The notes beneath the pieces were generated by a model. The model saw nothing but the letters and a program-made list of their open reading frames with translations, did not search any database and had not been told where the DNA came from. A stretch of DNA of 64,000 nucleotides from an uncultured Bacteroidia bacterium (GTDB lineage: Bacteria > Bacteroidota > Bacteroidia > Bacteroidales > UBA932). The translations under genes were made by a program, and so were the position numbers. How positions within the stretch are numbered: position 1 is the first letter of the stretch; each line of letters begins with the position of its first letter. Positions 34,219 to 43,954 of this stretch are shown one piece after another. Where the stretch lies: contig CACXPG010000005.1 of NCBI GenBank assembly GCA_902769525.1, forward strand, positions 1-64,000. Direction: 5' to 3'.

Positions 34219-35427
34219 GCTCGGCATAAGGATAGAACCAGCCACTACGGTAGAAACCTTGGCCCTTACAGGAGCCATGTTTCCGGTATCGTAAGGATGA
34301 ACCCTGTTAGCCAGGATGATAACTGCGGTCTTGGTTGCAGGATCAATCACTATGGAAGGTCCGGTGTAGCCAGTATGCCCGAAAGCTTCCTCGGAGAAGA
34401 GATCTCCTGCCGTGTAGTAATGGACATCGTTGTCCCAGCCCAGGGTACGGCCGAATCGGCGAACCTCTCTTGGAACGGTTCTCATCGCCTTTACGGTAAG
34501 AGGGCCGAGAATTCTCTTTCCGTCATACTCGCCGCCGTTAAGAAGAGCCGCGCAGATAACTGCAAGGTCCTCGGCGTTGGAGAATACTCCCGCATTACCT
34601 GAATTGCCGTTTCCGCAAACCCTTGCCAGAGGATCGTGAACCTCGCCAATAAGGCACTTTCCGTCAGGCTGCTTCTCTGTCGGGGCGACCAGTTTCATTA
34701 TATGTTTTTTCTTCAGAAGTTTCGGGTTATAGGTAGTGCACTCCAGGCCGAGGCGGTCGAACACGTTCTCCTGGGCATAATCCTGGAGCTTCATTCCGGT
34801 TACATTCTGGAGCACGTTCTGAAGAGTTATGAAGTTCAGGCAGCTGTAAACGTGGCCGTTTGCAGGCTTGTAAACCCTCTTGCAGTGGCTGATCCAGTCT
34901 ATAAGATTGGCGGCGTCTGCCTTTCCGTATTTCTCCTCAATAACTGAAGGGTTCACGTATGCCGGCAGACCACTGGTATGTGTCAGAAGGTCTATGATCC
35001 TGATATGTACCTTCTTGCCGTCTTCATCCACATAAGGCTCAAAGTCCGGGATATACATGTCGACCCTGTCTATCAGACGGACTTTCCCCTGCTCTATCAG
35101 CTGCATGAAACTCAGGGTTGTTCCCACGCACTTGCTGCAGGAAGCAAGGTCAAAAACGGTATTCTCCGTCATCTTCTCCTTCTTGGGATAGATTGTCTTG
35201 TTGCCGTAGGCCTTCAGGAAGACAACCTTGTCTTTTCTCACGACACAAACCACGGCGCCAGGCATCAGGGTATCCTTGATGGCCTGCTCTATGATATTGT
35301 CAATTCCGGAAAGCCTCTGAGAAGACATGCCCATCATCTCAGGAGTAGATTTCTCGAGCCTGGTTCCCTGCGCAGCCACTATAAGGCACGAGAGAACGGC
35401 CACTGTCAAACAGAATAATTTCTTCAT
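34213..35427 (-). CDS. Exported serine hydrolase (beta-lactamase/DD-peptidase fold)
   Basis: 404 residues with signal peptide ending at AAQG. The class C beta-lactamase-like fold has Ser-x-x-Lys in DLASCSKCVG, a Tyr-x-x-Asn variant in VYSCLNF, and LLTHTSGLP before it; HTGYTG near the end supplies the third motif. Likely a periplasmic esterase, D-amino-acid peptidase or muropeptide-trimming enzyme; the substrate is not evident. It converges on aroC with a 6-base overlap and is divergent from the CapA-like gene, 56 bases away. Confidence 0.85.
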   Translation of the reverse strand: MKKLFCLTVAVLSCLIVAAQGTRLEKSTPEMMGMSSQRLSGIDNIIEQAIKDTLMPGAVVCVVRKDKVVFLKAYGNKTIYPKKEKMTENTVFDLASCSKCVGTTLSFMQLIEQGKVRLIDRVDMYIPDFEPYVDEDGKKVHIRIIDLLTHTSGLPAYVNPSVIEEKYGKADAANLIDWISHCKRVYKPANGHVYSCLNFITLQNVLQNVTGMKLQDYAQENVFDRLGLECTTYNPKLLKKKHIMKLVAPTEKQPDGKCLIGEVHDPLARVCGNGNSGNAGVFSNAEDLAVICAALLNGGEYDGKRILGPLTVKAMRTVPREVRRFGRTLGWDNDVHYYTAGDLFSEEAFGHTGYTGPSIVIDPATKTAVIILANRVHPYDTGNMAPVRAKVSTVVAGSILMPSL

Positions 35428-35483
35428 AACTGTAAATTATTATCGCGATATTTGCAATATCAAATATAACAAAAAAACAAACT

Positions 35484-36632
35484 ATGGAAAAACAACTGAA
35501 ACTGCTGATGATCTGCTCAGCAGTTCTCGTAATGGTATCCGGCACGTCCTGCCAGGGCCGGCAAGGCAAATCCCGGGACAATCTCCAGACCATAGACACA
35601 GTTTCCGTCCCTGGACAGAATCACATTGACACCCTGACAGTTGCAGTAGTGGGAGACATCATGATGGGTAACACTTTCCCTCACGACAGGCTCCCGGCCG
35701 AGGACGGAAAGAGACTGTTTGACGACGTGAAAGACCTGCTCAAGAGCGCGGATATCACCTGCGGAAACCTGGAAGGGACAATCGCAACCAGCGGAAAGCC
35801 GAGGAAAAACCTGGGAAGCCCGATGGCGTTCATGTTCATGATGCCTCCGCGATATACCCAGCATCTTCTGGATGCCGGCTTCGACTTTGTGGGCCTTGCC
35901 AACAACCACATCTACGACTTCTTTGACGAGGCAATGACACAGACCGAACAGAATCTTCAAAAGGCCGGACTGGGATATGCAGGAGCAAAGGACCCTACCG
36001 GAAAGAACCCTCATCAGGAATACTGCACCAAGACTTTCACCCTCCCTTCCGGGGACAGCATTAAGGTGGGATTCAGTGCATTCGGGCACGAAGACTACAG
36101 CCTCAGGACAAGGGATACAGCAACCGTCAACAGAATTGTAAAGACCCTCAAGGAAGAACTTCTCTGCGACATTGTCATCCTCAGTTTCCACGGCGGAAAG
36201 GAAGGTTCCGGAGCCAGGCACCTGCCTTACGGGTCCGAGAACTTCTACGGAGACGAACGCGGATTCCTGAGGGACTTCGCGCATTTTGCCATAGACTGCG
36301 GAGCGGATGTCATCTACGGTCACGGGCCACACGTTGTAAGGGCCGTAGAACTCTATAAAGACCGCTTCATCGCCTACAGCCTGGGCAACTTCTGCACAGC
36401 GGGTATGGGAACTTCCGGCCTGGTCGGCTATGCTCCCCTCGTAAGAATAAGGATAGACAGCAAAGGCAATTTCATAGACGGCAAAATCCACTCTTTCCTC
36501 CAGCTGCCGATGAAAGGCCCGAAGACAGACGCCAGGAATACAGTGGCAAAGGAAATCGCCTCCCTTACAAAGGAAGATATCAAAGATTCCGCCCTGGACA
36601 TCGCAGAGGACGGGACAATAACCAGAAAATAA
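35484..36632 (+). CDS. CapA-family lipoprotein (poly-gamma-glutamate synthesis protein type)
   Basis: 382 residues. A lipoprotein signal ends at SGTSC (about residue 23). The calcineurin-like fold of CapA/PgsA proteins is visible in VAVVGDIMMG, TCGNLEGTI, FVGLANNHIYDFFDEA, ILSFHGG and VIYGHGPHVVRAVELY, with HSLGNF-like YSLGNF. In Firmicutes the family acts in poly-gamma-glutamate capsule synthesis. Here no capB/capC genes are near and the activity is unknown; phosphatase-type hydrolysis is possible. A separate promoter follows before the next gene. Confidence 0.88.
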   Translation: MEKQLKLLMICSAVLVMVSGTSCQGRQGKSRDNLQTIDTVSVPGQNHIDTLTVAVVGDIMMGNTFPHDRLPAEDGKRLFDDVKDLLKSADITCGNLEGTIATSGKPRKNLGSPMAFMFMMPPRYTQHLLDAGFDFVGLANNHIYDFFDEAMTQTEQNLQKAGLGYAGAKDPTGKNPHQEYCTKTFTLPSGDSIKVGFSAFGHEDYSLRTRDTATVNRIVKTLKEELLCDIVILSFHGGKEGSGARHLPYGSENFYGDERGFLRDFAHFAIDCGADVIYGHGPHVVRAVELYKDRFIAYSLGNFCTAGMGTSGLVGYAPLVRIRIDSKGNFIDGKIHSFLQLPMKGPKTDARNTVAKEIASLTKEDIKDSALDIAEDGTITRK

Positions 36633-36642
36633 TAACTTTGAC

Positions 36643-36650
36643 TATATTTG
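36643..36650 (+). promoter_or_regulatory. Promoter -7 box before the lipoprotein-GH3 operon
   Basis: TATATTTG at 36643-36650, about 28 bases before the ATG at 36679. Confidence 0.5.
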
Positions 36651-36678
36651 TATAGAATAATCCAAACGCTAAGCTTCA

Positions 36679-37422
36679 ATGAAAACTTTTAAGACTATCT
36701 CGCTTTGCCTGATCCTTTCTTCAGTGGTTCTATCCAGCTGCAAGAATTCAGGCGAGGCCCAGAAGAAGGATGATGCTCCGAAGGCCGAGGTCTCTGAAGT
36801 TCAGGTTCCTGAGCATTACTCCCTTCCGGCAGAACTCCAGTATGCCGAGAGCGAGACCTATCAGGTAGAAGACAAGACCTATCCTCTTTACCTTTTTGAC
36901 AAAATCTATCCGATAGGATGGAGCAAGGACGGAAAGCTGGCCTATATGGAAGAGCCGGCGGACGAAGCCGTAGGAGCATATTTCTTCCAGTTCCACATCT
37001 ATGACCTGAACACCGGGAAAGACGTCTTTACCTGGAAGCCGGAAGAAGACCCGATGGATGGCAGCCTGGCCCAGATGTTTGAAGACAACAAGCCTCTGTT
37101 TGAGAGCAAGCTCAAGGAGAACAGCATTGTCCCTCAGCAGTTCAAGCTAGAAGAAACTGATGCCAAGATGGACAAGACCATGGCTGAAAGTTCCTTCTTG
37201 GGCTGCGATGTCGTCAAGGCGGTGAAGATAACCAGAGGCGGAGAGATCATCTACAATAACGAGAACAACGAGGAGTACAACGGCAATCTTTCCCAGGATA
37301 TCGCCGGAGTTCTCAAATGTCCTTACAACGATATCTCTGCCATAATGGTCAAGACCGTCCAGAGAGGATATGAAGGTCCGCCTCACGTATATTCCTTCTA
37401 CTTTGTAAAGGACGGCAAATAA
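36679..37422 (+). CDS. Lipoprotein of unknown function
   Basis: 247 residues. The signal sequence ends with a clear lipobox VVLSSC (Cys21), followed by an acidic linker. The mature region is mixed alpha/beta with ADEAVGAYFFQFHIYDLNTG and a late PPHVYSFYFVKDGK; I do not recognise the family. It begins a three-gene unit: its stop codon is followed directly by the first GH3 start (37423), so translation is probably coupled. That association suggests a role in cell-wall or glycan turnover, which is inference. Confidence 0.7.
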   Translation: MKTFKTISLCLILSSVVLSSCKNSGEAQKKDDAPKAEVSEVQVPEHYSLPAELQYAESETYQVEDKTYPLYLFDKIYPIGWSKDGKLAYMEEPADEAVGAYFFQFHIYDLNTGKDVFTWKPEEDPMDGSLAQMFEDNKPLFESKLKENSIVPQQFKLEETDAKMDKTMAESSFLGCDVVKAVKITRGGEIIYNNENNEEYNGNLSQDIAGVLKCPYNDISAIMVKTVQRGYEGPPHVYSFYFVKDGK

Positions 37423-38721
37423 ATGGTCTTCAGACAAATAGGAACAGTTCTTCTGGCCGCGCTTGTTTGTGCGGCCAGTTGTACTGGTTCCCCTGGCGAA
37501 ACCGTCGCTGAGCCAAAACCGGTAAACGAGGATTCCCTCAGACACGTCTCCCAGGTGGATTCGCTCATGCAGCGGCTTTCTGTAAAGGAGAAGGTTGCCC
37601 AGCTTTTCATCATCGAGATAAGCCGGTTCCCCGACAAGAACACCAAGGAATTCCAGAAGATGCTGGTGGAAAACTACGGCATCGGAAGCCTTATTTTGAT
37701 GAAAGGCCCTGTAAAGCAGTTCATCGACCACGTCAACCAGCTTCAGGCCGCATCAGACATCCCGCTTCTGGTTGCAGTGGATGCTGAATGGGGAGCCGCG
37801 ATGAGGTTTCCAGAATACTGCCCCTATCCGAGGCAGGCGCTTCTGGGCAGGATGGAAAACCGCGCTGACCTTATGTACCAGATGGGAAGGAATGTAGGCC
37901 GGGAACTAAAGGACCTGAACATTCTCGTAAATCTTGCGCCTGTGGCCGATGTCTGCGCAGACCCTTACAACAAGGCCGAGAGCCAGAGGTCCTTTGGCGG
38001 AGACCCTGACCTGGTGGCTGAATATGCCGCGGCCTATATGAAAGGAATGCAGGACGAGGGAATCTATGCCTGCGGAAAGCATTACCCTGGCATCGGCGAC
38101 TCTTATGTGGACTCCCACTATGCCCTTCCGGTGATAAAGCACAGCAGAGAGCATCTGGACACGGTTGACCTCTACCCTTACCGCCGCCTGATCGAGGAAG
38201 GGATGGAGATGGTGATGATAGGCCATTTCTGCATACCGGATATAGACTCCACCGGAGTCCCGATGTCCATTTCCAGAGAGTGTATAGACCAGGTACTCAA
38301 AAAAGACCAGGAATTCAAGGGAGTGGTGATCACCGACGCCCTTCCGATGAAAGGCATAGCCAGAGGAAAAACAGCCCTCAAGGCAAATCTGGCCGTCTAC
38401 CGTGGCGGAGCGGATATGATACTTATGCCTTCTGACGTTATCAAGACAATAGACGCCATAGCCGATTCTGTTTCCACCGGAGCTTTCCCTATAGAGGAAC
38501 TGGACGCGAAAGTCCGCAAGGTCCTTGACCTGAAAGCCAGGGCCGGATACTTTGACGAGGGATTCAGCGCCCAGGTTACAGACCTTGACCGGAAAATCAG
38601 TGAAGCCCTGACCAGAGACACCGCCCTTGTATTCAAGATGGAAAAGGCAATGGCAGAATCATCCAAACCAAAAATAAGGGCCTGGGGCAGAGACCGCACC
38701 CTTCTGCTCGACCGGAAATAA
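37423..38721 (+). CDS. Glycoside hydrolase family 3 lipoprotein (NagZ-like), copy 1
   Basis: 432 residues. A lipoprotein signal ends at CAASC (about residue 20). The GH3 TIM-barrel domain shows VDAEWGAAMRF, NLAPVADVC, the loop KHYPGIGDSYVDSH with the catalytic Asp-Ser-His, MIGHFCIPDID and the nucleophile Asp in VVITDALPM. The usual KH(F/Y)PGHG has Ile in place of the second His. There is no second GH3 domain, as in NagZ enzymes that remove beta-N-acetylglucosamine from muropeptides. It is in tandem with a close paralogue that starts 12 bases later. Confidence 0.87.
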   Translation: MVFRQIGTVLLAALVCAASCTGSPGETVAEPKPVNEDSLRHVSQVDSLMQRLSVKEKVAQLFIIEISRFPDKNTKEFQKMLVENYGIGSLILMKGPVKQFIDHVNQLQAASDIPLLVAVDAEWGAAMRFPEYCPYPRQALLGRMENRADLMYQMGRNVGRELKDLNILVNLAPVADVCADPYNKAESQRSFGGDPDLVAEYAAAYMKGMQDEGIYACGKHYPGIGDSYVDSHYALPVIKHSREHLDTVDLYPYRRLIEEGMEMVMIGHFCIPDIDSTGVPMSISRECIDQVLKKDQEFKGVVITDALPMKGIARGKTALKANLAVYRGGADMILMPSDVIKTIDAIADSVSTGAFPIEELDAKVRKVLDLKARAGYFDEGFSAQVTDLDRKISEALTRDTALVFKMEKAMAESSKPKIRAWGRDRTLLLDRK

Positions 38722-38733
38722 AAAGACAGAAAA

Positions 38734-40023
38734 ATGAAAAGAAAGACAATGTTCATTTCCTTAGCGATTTTAACGGCGTTTGCTGCTTTGTTTTCCGTTT
38801 CCACAGCTTTCGGCCAAGACAAGGATTCTCTCAGGCACAAGGCGCAGGTAGAGTCTGCCCTTGAAACAATGTCTGTAAGGCAGAAGGTTGCCCAGCTGTT
38901 CATAGTTTCCATAAGCCGACAGCCTTCAGAAAAGACCAAAGCCTTGCAAGAATCTCTTGTAAGGGATTATGGTATCGGGAATCTGATAATAATGAGGGGC
39001 CCTATCCACGAATTCATGCCAAGGGTCAACTATCTTCAGACACTGGCCAAAATCCCTCTGATGATAGCCACCGACGCCGAATGGGGAGCCGCGATGAGGT
39101 TTTCCGAATATCTTTCATATCCGAGACAGGCCCAGCTGGGAAGAATAGAAAAAGGCGCAGAAAAGCTCCTCTACAAGATGGGCAGAAATGTGGGCAAGGA
39201 ACTCAAAGACCTTAACATCTATGTCAATTACGCTCCTGTTGCCGATGTCTCCGATGACGATGTGGCTTCTCTTTCACAACGCTCTTTCGGAAACGATCCA
39301 AAGCAAGTGTCCGCTCTTGCAACCGCCTATATGAAAGGCATGCAGGACGTGGGGATCTATGCCTGCGGAAAGCACTATCCGGGGCATGCCGGAACCAAGG
39401 TCGACGCCCATATTGCAATGCCGGTGCTGAACAAGTCCAGAGCCGAAATGGAAGAGGTTGACATGTACCCGTACTACAGCCTGTTTGCCAATGGCCTGGA
39501 AATGGTGATGATAGGACATTACTCCATTCCTGCCATAGATCCAAGCGGAGTACCTATGTCCATTTCCCCGATACTTATGAACCAGGTGCTCAGGAAAGAC
39601 CATGGTTTCAAGGGAGTGGTAATCACGGACGCCGTGGCTATGGGCGGCCTGACAAACGAAGGCAGAGGCCCGGTTGAAGCGTCTATGTCTGTCTATAAGG
39701 CAGGAGCCGACATGATACTGATGACATACCAGCCAATCGACTGCATCGAGGCCATCACCGAGAAAATAGAAAAGGGCGAGTGGCCGATGGAAGAACTTGA
39801 CGCCAAGGTCAGGAAGGTGCTGATGCTCAAGGCCAGGGCAGGATTCCTGGAGAGCGGTTTCAATCCCGAGGTCAAGAATCTGGACCGCAAGATCGCCTCT
39901 GCCAGAAAAAGAGACTACCGCCTGATAAAAAAGATGCAGCGCAAGATGCTCAAGTCAACAAAGCCGTACATCCCTCCAACCGGAGAAGACCGCACTCTAA
40001 TCCTGGACAGGGCAGGAAAATAA
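38734..40023 (+). CDS. Glycoside hydrolase family 3 exported protein (NagZ-like), copy 2
   Basis: 429 residues, with a cleavable signal peptide (ending FGQ) in place of the lipid anchor of copy 1. The same GH3 landmarks occur: TDAEWGAAMRF, NYAPVADVS, KHYPGHAGTKVDAH, MIGHYSIPAID and VVITDAVAMGGL with the nucleophile Asp. The loop keeps the His that copy 1 lacks but reads AGTKVDAH instead of GDTxxDSH. The two proteins align over their full length, so they arose by tandem duplication and may have split substrate or location. A terminator follows directly. Confidence 0.87.
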   Translation: MKRKTMFISLAILTAFAALFSVSTAFGQDKDSLRHKAQVESALETMSVRQKVAQLFIVSISRQPSEKTKALQESLVRDYGIGNLIIMRGPIHEFMPRVNYLQTLAKIPLMIATDAEWGAAMRFSEYLSYPRQAQLGRIEKGAEKLLYKMGRNVGKELKDLNIYVNYAPVADVSDDDVASLSQRSFGNDPKQVSALATAYMKGMQDVGIYACGKHYPGHAGTKVDAHIAMPVLNKSRAEMEEVDMYPYYSLFANGLEMVMIGHYSIPAIDPSGVPMSISPILMNQVLRKDHGFKGVVITDAVAMGGLTNEGRGPVEASMSVYKAGADMILMTYQPIDCIEAITEKIEKGEWPMEELDAKVRKVLMLKARAGFLESGFNPEVKNLDRKIASARKRDYRLIKKMQRKMLKSTKPYIPPTGEDRTLILDRAGK

Positions 40024-40024
40024 A

Positions 40025-40052
40025 AAAGAGAGGGCCACACGGTCCTCTCTTT
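40025..40052. terminator. Bidirectional intrinsic terminator
   Basis: Twelve-pair stem aaagagagggcc (40025-40036) with ggtcctctcttt (40041-40052), loop acac, between convergent genes. Confidence 0.85.
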
Positions 40053-40073
40053 CTTTCTTGAAGTTGCAGGCAA

Positions 40074-40493
40074 TTATTCAGCAACTTTCTCGGCAGCTTC
40101 CTCTACTGCTTCGCCAACAGCTTCTGCAGCCTCTTCTACCTTCTCTTCCTTGTCAGAGAACCATCCCTCTACTTTCTTTCCGAATTCCTCAAGATTCTGC
40201 TGAGTGAAAGTATTGACGCACTCGTCAAATTTAGCCTTGAGTTCCGGCTTGCCCTCATAGAACTTGGTGAAAGCCTCGGCAACCTTCTTTGCATCCTCGC
40301 TAATCTGGCTGGCCTTGCTGAGTTTAAGGCTCATAAGAGCGTCAGCAGCATCCTTGGTAGCCTTTGCCTGATAGTCAACCAAAGCTTTTGCGTCCTTCTC
40401 AGGATCACCGGTCGGCTTCAAGCCGGAGCTTGAACATGAAACCAGGAACAGTCCTACGGCAACAACAGCTGCCAAATACATTAATCTTTTCAT
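40074..40493 (-). CDS. Small helical lipoprotein
   Basis: 139 residues with a lipoprotein signal (FLVSCSSS, Cys20). The mature part is strongly helical with Lys, Glu and Ala, ending in an Ala/Glu repeat of about 25 residues (VEEAAEAVGEAVEEAAEKVA) that should form an amphipathic helix or coiled coil. No family recognised. It follows the YARHG-domain gene by 18 bases in the same direction, so the two are probably one transcript. Confidence 0.7.
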   Translation of the reverse strand: MKRLMYLAAVVAVGLFLVSCSSSGLKPTGDPEKDAKALVDYQAKATKDAADALMSLKLSKASQISEDAKKVAEAFTKFYEGKPELKAKFDECVNTFTQQNLEEFGKKVEGWFSDKEEKVEEAAEAVGEAVEEAAEKVAE

Positions 40494-40511
40494 AGTGATA
40501 AATTTTATTGG

Positions 40512-41453
40512 TTAGTAATTATTCTCTCGTTTTTCCGCGCTTCTTATAATGTCAACAGATATCTGCTCGTCTATGGTGAGCGCTATCTTGCTGTTGTCTT
40601 CTACAGGCTTATACCAGCTCTTTGATCCGAAATAGTCCTTCAGGTCCTTGGAGGAAAACGCATAACCCTTGCGGGCCAGAATCTCGTTGCGCATCAGCCT
40701 GAGGTCTTTCTTGCTGTAATCATTAAGGATATCGGAGTTTATGATCCGGTACTTTGTGAAAGGCCACCTGCCGTCTCCCTTGTCGACGTATTTCAACTTC
40801 TTGAACAGGCCGCCCTTCTCGTAATAGTCAGATTCCTCGTCATATTTTGCATCATACAGATTCACCCCGTCCGTGGTCAGATCATAGTAGAAGTTTTTGC
40901 CGGCAACCTTTATGACATTGACAGGAGTATCGTATTCTTCACCGAAAGTGTAATGTGTCTCCTTAGGAACAATCTTTCCGAGCTTGCAGCTTGAGTAATC
41001 GAAAACATAAGACTCTCCCTCATCGTCCACATACTCTCCATTGAGCTGGCTTTGCATATCGAGGCAGATATTATCGTACAGGTTTTCATCCACAAACGGG
41101 AAGAGAATGTCAAGAGCTATTCCATCGTGATAAAAGACCAGAAAACGGCGGGAATTCTTGCTGTCTGTCACAAACACAGCCTTGTCTCCGATTTTGCCGA
41201 TCGGCACATATTCGGATTCCCCGTCTTCTTTAACACAGTCTACAACAAAATCTGTGGCAACGTCTGTCTTTTTGAGAATGAACCTGTAGCCTCCCTCGTG
41301 GCAGCTGCCGCCATTAAAGAGAATATGGTCACCCTGATCCTTCGCGGAGAAAACAAGAGAACCGTTCATCCATTGGTATTTGTCCCACTTGACCTGGGCG
41401 AACAAAGAAGAAAAGACAAGTAGCGAAATTGTCAGTAAAGAAAAGCGTTTCAT
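40512..41453 (-). CDS. Exported YARHG-domain protein
   Basis: 313 residues, signal peptide ending at LFAQ. The first 240 residues are beta-rich and unrecognised. The last 60 hold a YARHG domain: LRLMRNEILARKGYAFSSKD then YFGSKSWYKP, a small extracellular domain found in many bacterial envelope proteins, thought to bind wall components or peptides. It lies downstream of rpsC, beyond that operon's terminator, and is therefore an independent unit placed where rplP would normally be. Confidence 0.8.
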   Translation of the reverse strand: MKRFSLLTISLLVFSSLFAQVKWDKYQWMNGSLVFSAKDQGDHILFNGGSCHEGGYRFILKKTDVATDFVVDCVKEDGESEYVPIGKIGDKAVFVTDSKNSRRFLVFYHDGIALDILFPFVDENLYDNICLDMQSQLNGEYVDDEGESYVFDYSSCKLGKIVPKETHYTFGEEYDTPVNVIKVAGKNFYYDLTTDGVNLYDAKYDEESDYYEKGGLFKKLKYVDKGDGRWPFTKYRIINSDILNDYSKKDLRLMRNEILARKGYAFSSKDLKDYFGSKSWYKPVEDNSKIALTIDEQISVDIIRSAEKRENNY

Positions 41454-41552
41454 AATTCAAGTGTTTTTTAGCATCTGCAATATAACTATTTTCCCATAAA
41501 TACCCTAGAGGTCTGCAAACTATCAGCCTCCCGACAACATAAACGTAACAAA

Positions 41553-41580
41553 AAAGGGACTGGCTTTCGTCAGTCCCTTT
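41553..41580. terminator. Terminator directly after rpsC
   Basis: Perfect 10-base stem aaagggactg (41553-41562) with cagtcccttt (41571-41580), with T/A runs on both sides, 25 bases after the rpsC stop. It shows that the ribosomal operon really ends here. Confidence 0.85.
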
Positions 41581-41605
41581 CAATTTGAGCGTGAATGCTG
41601 CAGGA

Positions 41606-42355
41606 TTAGTTCTGAGCGTTTCTTGGCCTGCGGCCACCTCTTGAACCACCTCTTCTGCGGTCTGGACGACCGTTTTCAGAGCGTGCCCTGTCGTTAGCGT
41701 TTACGCCTGCGTTAGGAGTAAGGTCTCTCTTGCCGTAAACCTCACCGTTGCAAACCCATACCTTGATTCCGAGAACGCCCACCTTGGTGTTTGCCTCAGC
41801 AAGTGCATAGTCGATGTTTGCACGGAAAGTGTGCAGAGGAGTTCTTCCCTCCTTGATCATCTCGTTGCGAGCCATTTCGGCGCCGCCGAGACGTCCGCTG
41901 ATCTGAACCTTGATACCCTCGGCGCCTGCTCTCATTGCAGAAGCGATGGCCATCTTGATAGCCCTTCTGTAAGATACACGGCCTTCGATCTGGCGTGCAA
42001 GGCTGTTGGCGATGATGTTTGCGTCAACCTCAGGTCTCTTTACCTCAAAGATGTTGATCTGAACATCCTTGTTGGAGATCTTGTTGAGCTCAACCTTCAG
42101 CTTGTCAACCTCAGCTCCGCCCTTACCGATGATAAGGCCCGGCTTTGCGGTATGGATAGTAACGGTGATGAGCTTAAGGGTTCTCTCGATGACGATCTTT
42201 GAGATGTTAGCCTTAGAAAGTCTAGCATTCAGATACTTGCGAATCTTGTCGTCTTCGAGGATCTTTGCTGCGTAATCATTTCCGCCGTACCAGTTGGAAT
42301 CCCATCCACGGATAATTCCAAGTCTGTTGCTGATTGGATTAGTTTTCTGTCCCAT
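41606..42355 (-). CDS. rpsC: 30S ribosomal protein S3
   Basis: 249 residues. [20 protein letters not shown] at the start, the KH domain with [15 protein letters not shown], and [16 protein letters not shown] are diagnostic. The C-terminal tail is an Arg/Gly-rich extension ([17 protein letters not shown]). In most Bacteroidota rplP, rpmC and rpsQ follow; here a terminator and an unrelated gene follow instead. Confidence 0.97.
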   Translation of the reverse strand: MGQKTNPISNRLGIIRGWDSNWYGGNDYAAKILEDDKIRKYLNARLSKANISKIVIERTLKLITVTIHTAKPGLIIGKGGAEVDKLKVELNKISNKDVQINIFEVKRPEVDANIIANSLARQIEGRVSYRRAIKMAIASAMRAGAEGIKVQISGRLGGAEMARNEMIKEGRTPLHTFRANIDYALAEANTKVGVLGIKVWVCNGEVYGKRDLTPNAGVNANDRARSENGRPDRRRGGSRGGRRPRNAQN

Positions 42356-42356
42356 A

Positions 42357-42800
42357 TTACTTTTCCTCCGCCTTTACTGCCGGTTTTTCAGCGGCTTTGT
42401 TTTCCTTCTTGTCAAGAATGATGGTAACGTGGTTTGAACGCTTGCGGATTCTTGCAGCCCTGCCCTGAGGAGCAGTTCTGATTCTCTTGAGCGTACGTCC
42501 TTCGCCAACCATGATGGTCTTCACGATCACATTACCGTTATCCAGCTCTTTGCGGTCTGCCTCGTTCTTGCTCTCCCAGTTTGCAATGGCGCTCTTAAGG
42601 AGCTTGTAGAGCTTGTTGGAAGCTTCCTTCTTGGAATACTTGAGAATATCAAGAGCCTTGTTTACCTCTACCCCTCTGATAGTGTCTGCGCTGTAACGCA
42701 TTTTCCGCGGAGAAGTAGGAACGTCATTCAGCTTTGCTACAGCTGTCTGCTTCTTTATCTCTTTCTGGCGCTCGGCCATTTCTCTTTTTCTTTTTCCCAT
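42357..42800 (-). CDS. rplV: 50S ribosomal protein L22
   Basis: 147 residues. [20 protein letters not shown] and the beta-hairpin region with [20 protein letters not shown] (the loop lining the peptide tunnel) are standard. The N-terminus has a basic extension ([17 protein letters not shown]), and the C-terminus a Lys/Glu-rich tail. One base separates it from rpsC. Confidence 0.96.
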   Translation of the reverse strand: MGKRKREMAERQKEIKKQTAVAKLNDVPTSPRKMRYSADTIRGVEVNKALDILKYSKKEASNKLYKLLKSAIANWESKNEADRKELDNGNVIVKTIMVGEGRTLKRIRTAPQGRAARIRKRSNHVTIILDKKENKAAEKPAVKAEEK

Positions 42801-42833
42801 TTCTGTAAATCTTTAATCGTTAACTCTTAAAGC

Positions 42834-43109
42834 CTATTTGTTCTCCTTGCGGTTACCAGAGTGGCCTTTGAATGTACGGGTAGGAGCAAACTCGCCGAGC
42901 TTGTGGCCTACCATGTTTTCTGTTACGTAAACGGGAATAAACTTGTTTCCGTTGTGTACGGCTACGGTGTGGCCTACAAAGTCAGGGGAAATGACACTTG
43001 CCCTAGACCAAGTCTTCACAACGTCCTTCTTGCCAGTCTCGTTCATGGCAAGAATCCTCTTTTCCAGAGATGCCTCGATATACGGGCCTTTTTTAATTGA
43101 ACGACTCAT
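42834..43109 (-). CDS. rpsS: 30S ribosomal protein S19
   Basis: 91 residues. [38 protein letters not shown] and the closing [14 protein letters not shown] are invariant S19 motifs. It lies between rplB and rplV in the normal order. Confidence 0.97.
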   Translation of the reverse strand: MSRSIKKGPYIEASLEKRILAMNETGKKDVVKTWSRASVISPDFVGHTVAVHNGNKFIPVYVTENMVGHKLGEFAPTRTFKGHSGNRKENK

Positions 43110-43127
43110 AATCTTAAATTTATTCCG

Positions 43128-43952
43128 TTACTTCTTTCTTCTTTCAATAATGAACTTCTTGGAAGTCTTCTTAGGGTTCCTAGTCTTGTAACCCTTTGCC
43201 GGAAGACCCTTTCTGCTTCTAGGATGACCTCCTGAGGCACGTCCTTCACCACCACCCATAGGATGGTCAACTGGATTCATTACGACGCCTCTGTTGCGTG
43301 GTCTGATACCCATCCAACGCTTGCGGCCAGCCTTTCCGTGTGATTCAAGATTATGATCCGGGTTGGAAACGATGCCCACGGTTGCGCGGCAGGTTGTCAG
43401 CACCATTCTTGTCTCGCCTGAAGGGAGCTTAAGAACTGCGTGACGGCCTTCTCTTGCAACAAGCTGAGCGTAGCATCCTGCGCTGCGTGCCATAGCGGCA
43501 CCCTGGCCAGGAATGAGCTCGATGTTGTGAACATTGGTTCCGAGCGGAATCTCTGCAAGAGGGAGAGTGTTTCCGAGCTCAGGGGCAACTCCGCTGCCGG
43601 AAGCGATAACCTGTCCGACCTGAATGCCCTTAGGAGCTATGATATAACGCTTTTCTCCGTCCTGATATACTACAAGTGCGATTCTTGCACTGCGGTTAGG
43701 ATCGTATTCGATTGTCTTAACGGTGGCTGTGTACTCGTCCTTGTTCCTGAGGAAGTCGATGATACGGTACATCTTCTTGTGGCCGCCGCCAATATAGCGC
43801 ATGGTCATGTGACCTTCGTTGTTTCTTCCTCCACTGCTCTTGCGAGGCTCCAGAAGGCTCTTCTCAGGAACGGTGCAGGTAATATCGTCGAATGCGCTGA
43901 TTACTTTATTTCTCTGACCCGGTGTTACCGGTTTGAATTTACGTACTCCCAT
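43128..43952 (-). CDS. rplB: 50S ribosomal protein L2
   Basis: 274 residues. It contains the peptidyl-transferase-proximal segment [36 protein letters not shown] and the C-terminal [17 protein letters not shown]. Length and motifs are typical. The gap to rplW is two bases. Confidence 0.97.
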   Translation of the reverse strand: MGVRKFKPVTPGQRNKVISAFDDITCTVPEKSLLEPRKSSGGRNNEGHMTMRYIGGGHKKMYRIIDFLRNKDEYTATVKTIEYDPNRSARIALVVYQDGEKRYIIAPKGIQVGQVIASGSGVAPELGNTLPLAEIPLGTNVHNIELIPGQGAAMARSAGCYAQLVAREGRHAVLKLPSGETRMVLTTCRATVGIVSNPDHNLESHGKAGRKRWMGIRPRNRGVVMNPVDHPMGGGEGRASGGHPRSRKGLPAKGYKTRNPKKTSKKFIIERRKK

Positions 43953-43954
43953 CT

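Noticed and set aside
35517-36491. 324-codon minus-strand frame inside the CapA-like gene
   Set aside because: Antisense shadow of a gene with clear family motifs.
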